A stretch of 8,954 nucleotides of DNA, taken from NCBI GenBank assembly GCA_026393955.1, contig JAPKZE010000186.1:1-8954 (forward strand). Reading direction: 5' to 3'. The translations under genes and the position numbers were made by a program. The stretch comes from Candidatus Aminicenantota bacterium. GTDB lineage: Bacteria > Acidobacteriota > Aminicenantia > Aminicenantales > Saccharicenantaceae. Below are positions 1 to 8,828 of the stretch, piece after piece. Position 1 is the first letter of the stretch, and each line of letters begins with the position of its first letter. Under the pieces are notes generated by a model. That model was not told the origin of the DNA and searched no databases. It was given only the letters and a program-made list of their open reading frames with translations.

Positions 1-1076
1 AGGACGGCGCCCTGAGCATCACCTCGCTCGCGGGGAAGCTCGGCGGCGGCCCGCTCACCGGCTCCGGCCGGGTCGGCATCGGCGAGGGGGGGATCGCGAC
101 GATGGACCTGACGTTCGAGGGTCGGGACATGGTCCTTTCGCCGATGGAGAGGATGCGGGCCCAGGCCGATATGACGGTCCGCATCCTCAAGGAGCCGAAG
201 CGCTTCGTCACGGAAGGGGAGATCCTGTTCAAGCGGCTGAGCTACCGGCGCGAGATCTACGAGGCCTTCGGCTTCTCCTCGCAAACCCCGACCGAGACGC
301 CGGGGCCTTCGTTCTTCGACGGCATGTCGCTCAACCTCCGCCTCCGGGCCGACGACAACGTGTCCATCGAGAACTCCCTGGGCCGGTTCAACGCCCGGTT
401 CAACCTGACGGCGGTCGGCGCCTTCGACGCCCCGGTGCTCCTCGGCGACATCAACATCATCAGCGGCGGCTTCTATTTCCAGGACCGGGAGTTCCGCGTC
501 ATCCGCGGCCGCCTGAGCTTCACCGATCCCGTGAACGCGGAGCCCTTCCTCGATTTCCGGGGCGAGTCCTACGTCAAGGATTACCGCGTGACCCTCGACC
601 TGAGCGGGCCCGTCAGCCGCCTCAACCCGCAATTCAGCTCCTCGCCGCCGCTGCCCCCCGACGAGATCCTGTCGCTCCTGGCCCTGGGCGAGTCGTTCCA
701 GCGGATGTACTATTCCTACTCGGGCGACCGCAGCACCGCCGTCAACACCGCCTCCCTGCTGACCTACCAGATCGCCGATCTGGCCAAGAAGGGGACCGGC
801 AGCGTGTTCTCCCTGGACCGCCTGCGCATCGATCCCTACCTGCCGCGGGGCGGCCAGGGCGGGGTCGCGGCCCGGATCACGGTGGGCAAGAAGGTCTCCA
901 AGAACCTGTTGTTCCTCTATTCGACGGTCCTGGCCAGCTCGAGCGTCAGGGCCGAGATCGACGAGGTCCCCATCTTCCGCATGGAATGGGATATCAGCCG
1001 GAGATTCTCGCTGGTGGGCGGGCGGGACGACCGGGGAAGGCTGGGTTTCGATGTCAAGTTCCGCAAGCGCTTCTAG
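1..1076 (+). CDS. tamB: TamB-family translocation/assembly protein, C-terminal part (5' end outside window)
   Basis: The reading frame is open from the left edge (first complete codon at 3) to the TAG at 1074-1076. It gives 357 residues that are only the C-terminal portion of a much larger protein. The sequence matches the conserved C-terminal TamB (DUF490) domain: a repetitive beta-rich pattern, a segment reading LLGDINIISGGFYFQDREF, then FRVIRGRLSFTDP, and the hallmark stretch FSSSPPLPPDEILSLLALGE. The protein ends in a beta-strand closing on Phe (VKFRKRF). TamB proteins are anchored in the inner membrane, span the periplasm as a hydrophobic groove, and are linked to phospholipid transport and outer-membrane protein assembly with an Omp85 partner. 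That partner is encoded immediately downstream with a 26-bp overlap. In enterobacteria the order is the reverse (tamA then tamB). The N-terminal anchor cannot be seen. The family call is secure; the exact cellular role is inferred. Confidence 0.88.
   Translation, partial: DGALSITSLAGKLGGGPLTGSGRVGIGEGGIATMDLTFEGRDMVLSPMERMRAQADMTVRILKEPKRFVTEGEILFKRLSYRREIYEAFGFSSQTPTETPGPSFFDGMSLNLRLRADDNVSIENSLGRFNARFNLTAVGAFDAPVLLGDINIISGGFYFQDREFRVIRGRLSFTDPVNAEPFLDFRGESYVKDYRVTLDLSGPVSRLNPQFSSSPPLPPDEILSLLALGESFQRMYYSYSGDRSTAVNTASLLTYQIADLAKKGTGSVFSLDRLRIDPYLPRGGQGGVAARITVGKKVSKNLLFLYSTVLASSSVRAEIDEVPIFRMEWDISRRFSLVGGRDDRGRLGFDVKFRKRF
1033..1040 (+). promoter_or_regulatory. Ribosome binding site for the Omp85 gene, inside tamB
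   Basis: GGGGAAGG ends 10 nt before the ATG at 1051. It lies inside the tamB coding sequence and supports the 26-bp overlapping start. No in-frame ATG or GTG lies between 1051 and the signal peptide core, so this start is the only one that keeps the export signal. Confidence 0.6.
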
Positions 1077-3843
1077 GACGCGGGGCCGGGCCCGCCGGAC
1101 CGGGCCGGTCCTGGCCCTGGCCGCCGTCCTGGTCTTGGCCGGCCTGCGGACGGCAGCGGCCCAGGACGTCGCGGCCCAGGCCGCCGCGGTCGTGGAGCGC
1201 GTCATCGTCCGGGTCGACGGTCAGCCGGGCGGCGCGGGACTCCTCGACCTCATCCCCATCCGGCCGGGCGACGCCTTCTCGCCGCGGCTCGTCGACCGGG
1301 CCGTCAAACAGATATTCCGGACCGGCCTGTTCGCCGATGTCCGGGTCACGAAGCAGGGCGAGGACCGGATCGAGCTCGCGTTCGACCTGGTCCGCAACGT
1401 CTTCATCGACGCCGTCCGGTTCAAGGGACCCCGGGTGTCGAAGACCCGGCTTCTGGAGGGTCTGACCGCCCAGAGGCCCGGCGCCTATCTCCGCGAGGAC
1501 CGGCTCCCCGAGGCCATCACGGAGATGCGGGAGGGGCTGCGGCGGGAAGGGTACTTCGACGCCGTGGTCACGTGCGATGTCCGAAAGAAGGAAGGCGCCT
1601 CGACGGCCGACCTCGTGTTCCGGGCGCTCGACTGGAAGAGCTTCCGGATCGGCGGGCTCGAGGTCGAATGGAAGGCCGAGATCCCCGAACGGGCCCTCCT
1701 CAAGAAGATGAAGAGCCGGGTCGGGGACGTCTACGTGCCGGACCGTCTGGCCGCGGATTTCGCGGCCCTCTTGCAGGGGTTGGACGGGGCCGGCTACCGC
1801 CGGGCCGAGATCCTCCTGACCGGTGAGAGCTTCGACGAGCAGAACCGCCGGGTCGACCTCGTCGTCGAGATCCTGCCCCACGAGAAGGTGACCATCGTGG
1901 TCAACGGAGCCAAGGTGCCGGCCCGTCTCCTCAACCCGATCTGGGAGGAGCGCGTCTTCGAGTCGTGGGGCCTGGCCGAGGGCGAAGCCCGGATCCTCAA
2001 CCATGTCCGCCGGCAGGGCTATGTGTATGCGACCGTCCAAAGCCGGGTCGAGAAAGGGCGGGACGAGATGCGGATCGTCCACGACGTCGCGCCGGGGGAG
2101 AAATACAAGGTCGTCGGCGTCGATTTCCGCGGCAACGCCGCCTTCTCGAGCCTCGACCTGAAGAACCGGCTGGCCGTCACCAAGGGCGTCCCGCTCTTCG
2201 CCTTTATCAGCTACGACCGGCTCTTCTCCGTCCCCCGGGACCTCGAGAGCCTCTACAAGGAGAACGGCTTCCCCGGTGTCCGGGTCCGGCTCGATCTCGT
2301 CAAAGAGGCCGCGGGCGTCCGGGCGGTCTTCGAGATCGAGGAAGGGCCGAAGTCCACGATCGAGGCCATCCGCATCGAAGGCGCGACGCTCGTCACCGCG
2401 GAGGCGCTGGCCGGGGAGATCGTCAGCCGGGCGGGCGGCCCCTACTTCCCGCCCAACGTCCAGAGGGACGTCGGAGTGATCGAGACGATCTATCTCAACC
2501 GCGGCGTGCGCGGCACCGAGGTCGTCTCCCGCGTCGAGCGCTCGCCGGAGAACCGGGTCTCGCTCGTCTACGAGATCACGGAGGGCCGCCCGGTCACCGT
2601 CCGGGACGTTTTCGTCACCGGGAACCGGGTGACGCGGAACACGGTCATCCGCCGCGAGCTCCGCGTCGGAAAGGGCGGCGAGGCCGACTATGCGGGCATC
2701 CAGGAGTCCAAGCGGCGGCTGGAGACGCTCGGCATCTTTTCCGAGGTCCGCGTCGAAGAGGTCGGCACGAGCCCGGAGGAAGAGGTGGTCGTCGTCACGG
2801 TCCGCGAAGGGGAGAGGAACTACACCGGGCTCGGGCTCGGATTCCATACGCTGAACCCCGTCAGCGGCTCCCTGGCCGACTGGCCCAACGATTTCCGGCC
2901 CCGGGGCACCGGCGAGTACATCCGCAACAACGTCTTTGGGCTCGGTGCCCAGGTGGGCCTGCTCGGCCAGATCAGCACGGTCGAGCGGCGGGCGGTCGCC
3001 TCCTGGAACCAGTCCTATCTCTTCGGCTGGGCCATGCCGACGACCTTGCAGGCTTGGGCCGAGCGCGAGATGCGGGAGAGCTTCACCCTCGACCGCCGCG
3101 GCGTCAGCTTCAGCGTGGTCAAGGGCCTGGGCCGGTCCCGCCTCCTGATCGGATCGATCAGCCTGACGCGGACGGCCCTCCCCGACGTCGGTATCGACGA
3201 CCCGCCGCCGGACATCGACCGCTTTTTCCTGCCCTATTCGGGGGCCTTGTTCTCGGTGAGCATGAGCTGGGAGCGGCGGGACGACACCCTGAACCCGACC
3301 CGGGGCTATTTCTTCAGCAGCATCGGCGAGCTGGGCCTGCCCCTGTTCGGCACGGAGTCGGACTATCAGAAGATCTTCCTCAAGGGCCAGTATTTCCGGC
3401 CGCTCACCTCGCTCCTGAACTTCAGCCTGATGTCCCGGCTCGGGCTGGGGAACGGCCTGATCCACCTGCCGGAGCGCTTCTTCGCCGGCGGCAGCAACAC
3501 CTTCCGGGGCGAGGAGTTCGAGATGCTCGGGCCCCTCGATCCGACGACGCTCAATCCTTACGGCGGAGAGGCCGTCTTCCTCATCAACACCGAGCTCGCC
3601 TTCGCCCCGTTCCCGGCCTGGAAGGCGTTCCGGCTGGCCTCGTTCTTCGACCTCGGCAACGTTTACGAGAAGCTCCAGGATTTCCAGCCCTTCGATCTGC
3701 TCGGCGCCGCCGGGGCCGGCATCCGCTACCGGACGCCGCTCGGGCCCGTCCGGCTGGAGATCGCCTGGAAGCTGTGGGGCTTCGACGCCCAGGACCGCAA
3801 GGGGCACCCACTCATCTTCCTGACCATCGGCAACATCTTCTAG
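1051..3843 (+). CDS. bamA: Omp85/BamA-family outer-membrane assembly protein with seven POTRA repeats
   Basis: This 930-residue protein starts with a basic n-region, a hydrophobic stretch at about 19-33 and an AAAQ cleavage region near 35-38, a Sec signal peptide. POTRA-like repeats follow, each with a glycine-plus-aromatic/hydrophobic turn before its last strand. Those glycines are at about 92, 167, 248, 323, 406, 485 and 561, spaced 75-83 residues apart, giving seven repeats over about 49-588. Residues about 591-930 form the barrel, with NPTRGYF (748-754), the loop-6 motif TFRG (817-820), DLGNVY (867-872), GAGIRYRTPLGPVRLEIAW near 888-906 and a C-terminal beta-signal ending in Phe (TIGNIF). 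Omp85 proteins insert beta-barrel proteins into the outer membrane. BamA of E. coli has five POTRAs and TamA three, so the length (about 810 residues in BamA) is explained by extra repeats. Its position next to tamB leaves open whether it works as BamA, as the TamB partner, or as both. The symbol is therefore tentative; the family is certain. Confidence 0.9.
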   Translation: MSSSASASRTRGRARRTGPVLALAAVLVLAGLRTAAAQDVAAQAAAVVERVIVRVDGQPGGAGLLDLIPIRPGDAFSPRLVDRAVKQIFRTGLFADVRVTKQGEDRIELAFDLVRNVFIDAVRFKGPRVSKTRLLEGLTAQRPGAYLREDRLPEAITEMREGLRREGYFDAVVTCDVRKKEGASTADLVFRALDWKSFRIGGLEVEWKAEIPERALLKKMKSRVGDVYVPDRLAADFAALLQGLDGAGYRRAEILLTGESFDEQNRRVDLVVEILPHEKVTIVVNGAKVPARLLNPIWEERVFESWGLAEGEARILNHVRRQGYVYATVQSRVEKGRDEMRIVHDVAPGEKYKVVGVDFRGNAAFSSLDLKNRLAVTKGVPLFAFISYDRLFSVPRDLESLYKENGFPGVRVRLDLVKEAAGVRAVFEIEEGPKSTIEAIRIEGATLVTAEALAGEIVSRAGGPYFPPNVQRDVGVIETIYLNRGVRGTEVVSRVERSPENRVSLVYEITEGRPVTVRDVFVTGNRVTRNTVIRRELRVGKGGEADYAGIQESKRRLETLGIFSEVRVEEVGTSPEEEVVVVTVREGERNYTGLGLGFHTLNPVSGSLADWPNDFRPRGTGEYIRNNVFGLGAQVGLLGQISTVERRAVASWNQSYLFGWAMPTTLQAWAEREMRESFTLDRRGVSFSVVKGLGRSRLLIGSISLTRTALPDVGIDDPPPDIDRFFLPYSGALFSVSMSWERRDDTLNPTRGYFFSSIGELGLPLFGTESDYQKIFLKGQYFRPLTSLLNFSLMSRLGLGNGLIHLPERFFAGGSNTFRGEEFEMLGPLDPTTLNPYGGEAVFLINTELAFAPFPAWKAFRLASFFDLGNVYEKLQDFQPFDLLGAAGAGIRYRTPLGPVRLEIAWKLWGFDAQDRKGHPLIFLTIGNIF

Positions 3844-3844
3844 C

Positions 3845-3850
3845 GAGGCG
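3845..3850 (+). promoter_or_regulatory. Ribosome binding site that decides the chaperone start
   Basis: GAGGCG lies directly after the Omp85 stop codon. It sits against the possible GTG start at 3851, which is too close, but about 9-11 nt before the ATG at 3860. The ATG is therefore preferred. Confidence 0.45.
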
Positions 3851-3859
3851 GTGACGACC

Positions 3860-4489
3860 ATGACGAAGAGGATCCTGCTCCTCATGCTTCTGGCGGCGGC
3901 CGCCGCGCCGGCCCAGACGGTCAATTGCGTGGTCGCCGTCGTCAACGGCCAGATCATCACCCGCCTCGACGTCGAGGTCGCCGTCGCGTTCGGCCTGGCG
4001 GGGGGCCCGGCGGCCGAGGCCGGAGGGGACGCGAGGCTGGCGGCCCTGGACGCGCTCATCGACCGGAAGATCGTCCTGGACCTGGCCCGCGAGGTCCGGG
4101 CGGTGAGCAAGGACGAGCTCGCCGCCGCTCTCGCCGGCCTGCGCCAGACCCTCGGCGAGGACGCGTTCAAGGCCCGGCTGGCCCGGTTCGGTCTCGTCGC
4201 CAAGGACCTCGAGCCCTACCTCGAGGACCGGATCCTGTTCGACCGGGCCCTGGCCCTGCGCTTCAGCCAGTCGATCCCCGTCTCGGTCACGGAGGTCGAG
4301 CGGTACTACCGCGACATCTACGTTCCCGAGCAGGCCCGGCTCGGCGCGGCGGCGGAGCCCCTCGACCGGGTCGCCGAGACGATCGATGCCAGGCTCCGCG
4401 ATGAACGGCGGGTCCAGCAGACCGCTGCCTGGGTCCGCGACCTGAGGAAGTCGACCGAGATCCAGATCAAAAAGGACTGCCTGAAATGA
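3860..4489 (+). CDS. SurA-like periplasmic chaperone lacking the parvulin (PPIase) domain
   Basis: From the ATG at 3860 the protein has 209 residues; an in-frame GTG at 3851 would add three. Residues 1-19 (MTKRILLLMLLAAAAAPAQ) are a clear Sec signal peptide. Residues 24-41 (VVAVVNGQIITRLDVEVA) match the start of the SurA N-terminal chaperone domain. It continues with a helical region (ALDALIDRKIVLDLAREV, 62-79) and a helical segment up to VTEVERYYRDIYVPEQ (143-158). In full-length SurA or PpiD-type proteins a parvulin domain of about 90-100 residues would follow. Here there are only about ten residues before the C-terminal helix (LDRVAETI...RRVQQTAAWVRDLRKSTEI). The protein is thus a catalysis-free SurA core that probably escorts unfolded outer-membrane proteins through the periplasm to the barrel protein encoded just upstream. 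The gene is 16 bp after that gene and overlaps fabD by 4 bp (ATGA). The frame is intact, so it looks like a natural short form, not a broken gene. Confidence 0.78.
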   Translation: MTKRILLLMLLAAAAAPAQTVNCVVAVVNGQIITRLDVEVAVAFGLAGGPAAEAGGDARLAALDALIDRKIVLDLAREVRAVSKDELAAALAGLRQTLGEDAFKARLARFGLVAKDLEPYLEDRILFDRALALRFSQSIPVSVTEVERYYRDIYVPEQARLGAAAEPLDRVAETIDARLRDERRVQQTAAWVRDLRKSTEIQIKKDCLK

Positions 4490-5415
4490 CCATCGCCTAT
4501 CTCTTTCCCGGACAAGGGTCGCAGACCGTCGGCATGGGCCGGGACCTCTATGAGAGGTCGCCGGAAGCCCGGGCGCTCTTCGACCGGGCCGACGAGGCCC
4601 TCGGCTACTCCATCTCGAAGATCTGCTTCGAGGGCCCGGAGGACGAGCTGCGCCTGACCCGGAACACCCAGCCGGCCCTCCTCGTCGTCAGCACGGCTGC
4701 CTGCCGGCTGCTCGGCCGCGATCCCGCGGCGGCCGCGGGCCACAGCCTGGGCGAGTATTCGGCCCTCGTCGCGGCCGGCGTGCTCCGGTTCGAGGACGCC
4801 GTCGTCCTCGTCCACAAGCGGGGCCGCTACATGCAGGAGGCCGTGCCCGTCGGCGTCGGCGGCATGGCCGCGGTCCTCGGCGTCCCGGGCGACGTGATCG
4901 AGCGCCGCTTGGCGGAGGTGCGCGCGGGCGTCGTCGAGATCGCCAATTGGAACAGCGACGACCAGATCGTCATTTCGGGCGACAAGGCGGCCGTCGAGGA
5001 GGCGCTGGCCCTGATCCAGGCGCCCAAGTCGGTCCTGCTGCCGGTCAGCGCGCCCTTTCATTCCCGGCTGATGCAGCCGGCCGAAGAGAGGCTGGCGGCC
5101 GACCTCGACGCGACGGCCTTCGCCGACCCTCGATTCCCGATCATCACCAACGTCGACGCCAAGGTCATCCGGACGGGCCAAGAGGCCCGGGACGCCCTCA
5201 AGCGGCAGGTCAGCCGATCCGTCCTCTGGTCGAAGTCCATGGCCGCGATGAACGGGCTCGGGATCGAGGCCTGCGTCGAGTGCGGGCCGGGCAAGGTTCT
5301 GGCCGGCCTGGTCAAGCGCATCGCCAGGGGCTGGCCCAAGGTGCCGGCTGTCCACAACGTCGAGAACTGGGAGGGGGCGGAGAAGGCGAAGGCCGCCCTA
5401 TTCGGCGGGCTGTGA
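4486..5415 (+). CDS. fabD: Malonyl-CoA:ACP transacylase
   Basis: FabD moves the malonyl group from CoA to acyl carrier protein in the cytoplasm, providing the extender unit for type II fatty acid synthesis. The 309-residue protein has the family's usual length. It shows the N-terminal FPGQGSQTVGMG (7-18), the nucleophile elbow GHSLGE with catalytic Ser87, the substrate-carboxylate Arg in KRGRYMQEAVP (Arg112), NWNSDDQIVISG (154-165), the catalytic His192 in SAPFHSRLM, and the C-terminal ECGPGKVLAGLVKR (265-278). All expected active-site residues are present. The start ATG overlaps the stop of the upstream chaperone gene (ATGA at 4486-4489). An AAAGGA ribosome site at 4471-4476 lies 9 nt upstream, so translation is probably coupled. 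fabD usually sits with fabH, fabG and acpP; here it is at the end of an outer-membrane assembly operon. Its last 18 bp overlap the convergent pgsA gene. Confidence 0.96.
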   Translation: MTIAYLFPGQGSQTVGMGRDLYERSPEARALFDRADEALGYSISKICFEGPEDELRLTRNTQPALLVVSTAACRLLGRDPAAAAGHSLGEYSALVAAGVLRFEDAVVLVHKRGRYMQEAVPVGVGGMAAVLGVPGDVIERRLAEVRAGVVEIANWNSDDQIVISGDKAAVEEALALIQAPKSVLLPVSAPFHSRLMQPAEERLAADLDATAFADPRFPIITNVDAKVIRTGQEARDALKRQVSRSVLWSKSMAAMNGLGIEACVECGPGKVLAGLVKRIARGWPKVPAVHNVENWEGAEKAKAALFGGL

Positions 5416-5943
5416 GATGATCCGCGGGCCGAAGCGGACGAAATACTGGACGGCGGAGACGATGGCCAGGGCCAGGACGAGCCACAGCCCGATCCTGGCC
5501 ACGATGTAGAACTTCCCCAGGTAGATCGGGCCCAGCACGATGGCCCCGATGATCCAGGATTCGCTGCCCATCTTGGCCTTGCCGAAGGCCGAAGCCGGGA
5601 TGTTGACCCCCTTGGATGAGGCCATGGCCCGGAACCCGGTCACGGCGATCTCCCGGCCGATGATGATGCAAGCCACCCAGGCGGGGACGCGGCCGAGCTC
5701 GACGAGGCAGATGAGGGCCGAAGCGATAAGGAGCTTGTCGGCCGTCGGGTCGAGGAGCTGGCCGAGCACGGTGACCAGCCCTTTCTTGCGGGCCAGCCAG
5801 CCGTCCAGCCAGTCGGTGATCGAGGCGAACGTGAAGATGATGCAGGCCACGAGGTCGCGCCCCTGGAAGTTCGTGAGCATGACCGCGACCATGGCCGGAA
5901 TGGCCAGAATGCGGGCCAAGCTCAGATAGTTGGGGAGGTTCAC
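5398..5943 (-). CDS. pgsA: CDP-diacylglycerol--glycerol-3-phosphate 3-phosphatidyltransferase
   Basis: PgsA condenses CDP-diacylglycerol with glycerol-3-phosphate to give phosphatidylglycerophosphate, the committed step to phosphatidylglycerol and cardiolipin, in the inner membrane. The 181-residue product begins with the typical MNLPNYLSLARI. It carries the complete CDP-alcohol phosphotransferase signature D-x2-DG-x2-AR-x8-G-x3-D-x3-D as Asp44, Asp47, Gly48, Ala51, Arg52, Gly61, Asp65 and Asp69. Hydrophobic segments lie around 8-23, 31-42, 72-82, 87-96, 130-143 and 148-168, as expected for this integral membrane family. The start is a GTG at 5943-5941; NLPN at residues 2-5 matches the conserved family N-terminus, so no later start fits. 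One oddity is that the usual GK-x-KT-x2-Q motif after the REI motif (97-99) reads GKAKMGSE (121-128). The gene is transcribed away from mutS and runs into the end of fabD (18-bp overlap). A strong promoter lies directly upstream. Confidence 0.88.
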   Translation of the reverse strand: MNLPNYLSLARILAIPAMVAVMLTNFQGRDLVACIIFTFASITDWLDGWLARKKGLVTVLGQLLDPTADKLLIASALICLVELGRVPAWVACIIIGREIAVTGFRAMASSKGVNIPASAFGKAKMGSESWIIGAIVLGPIYLGKFYIVARIGLWLVLALAIVSAVQYFVRFGPRIISQPAE

Positions 5944-5952
5944 GCCCCCGAG

Positions 5953-5980
5953 ATTACACCAGCGCGCCCGCGAGTGTCAA
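5953..5980 (-). promoter_or_regulatory. Sigma70-type promoter for pgsA with extended -10
   Basis: Read on the - strand there is a perfect TTGACA (5980-5975), a 16-bp spacer and TGTAAT (5958-5953, 5 of 6 to consensus). The -10 is preceded by TGG, the extended -10 motif. The expected transcription start is near 5946, only about 3 nt before the GTG start of pgsA. This predicts a nearly leaderless message. The match is visible in the sequence; activity and start site are inferred. Confidence 0.7.
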
Positions 5981-5982
5981 TC

Positions 5983-6011
5983 TTGCAAAAGGGGAGGGGC
6001 GTGGGTATAGT
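5983..6011 (+). promoter_or_regulatory. Sigma70-type promoter for mutS
   Basis: TTGCAA (5983-5988, 4 of 6 to consensus) and TATAGT (6006-6011, 5 of 6) are separated by an ideal 17 bp. The expected transcription start near 6018 leaves about 6 nt before the mutS ATG at 6024. The TGAGGG ribosome-site candidate at 6011-6016 would then lie mostly upstream of the start of the message. Either the mRNA is nearly leaderless or another start is used. Confidence 0.55.
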
Positions 6012-6023
6012 GAGGGTTCGCCG

Positions 6024-8660
<2,637 letters not shown>

Positions 8661-8673
8661 CCTGGGCTATTCA
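8661..8673 (+). repeat. Left terminal inverted repeat of the 181-bp element
   Basis: CCTGGGCTATTCA starts at the base after the mutS stop codon. It is the reverse complement of 8829-8841 with one mismatch (8666 against 8836). Confidence 0.7.
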
Positions 8674-8783
8674 CGAATCGAGGCGGCCCCAGATGTGAGG
8701 CCCGAGGGGTGAAGCTGTACTCCACAGTACTGCGAACCCCGAGAACGAAGCAGATGGGGCCGGATCGGTTCGCCCGAAGGGTT

Positions 8784-8828
8784 AAAACGCCCCAAATAAG
8801 AGACAGAGAGAAAACTGGGGCGTTTTTA
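8784..8828. terminator. Bidirectional intrinsic terminator between mutS and the convergent gene
   Basis: AAAACGCCCC (8784-8793) and GGGGCGTTTT (8817-8826) form a perfect 10-bp inverted repeat with a GC-rich core. It is followed on the + strand by a five-T run (8823-8827) and on the - strand by a four-T run. This A-tract/stem/T-tract symmetry is typical of terminators shared by convergent genes. The 23-nt purine-rich loop is unusually long for an intrinsic terminator, so efficiency is uncertain. The hairpin is also helix P7 of the surrounding structured element. Confidence 0.65.

Noticed and set aside
1078..1170. Arg-Arg in the Omp85 signal peptide as a Tat signal
   Set aside because: The S-R-R-x-F-L-K pattern is absent. 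Outer-membrane barrels are exported unfolded through Sec, and the arginines fit an ordinary positive n-region.
1965..3854. Second + strand frame inside the Omp85 gene, rich in Arg, Pro and Gly
   Set aside because: Composition is that of an out-of-frame reading of GC-rich DNA, and the Omp85 frame explains the whole stretch.
3914..3931. Possible lipoprotein cysteine in the SurA-like protein (QTVNC)
   Set aside because: The residues before Cys23 are T-V-N, not the L-[AS]-[GA] of a lipobox. AAPAQ just upstream is a normal signal peptidase I site.
1054..4203. Very long - strand open frame (over 1000 codons) opposite the Omp85 and chaperone genes
   Set aside because: It is antisense to two clearly real genes, its translation is repetitive in Asp, Glu, Arg, Gly and Leu with no domain, and such frames arise from the GC-rich third positions of the real genes.
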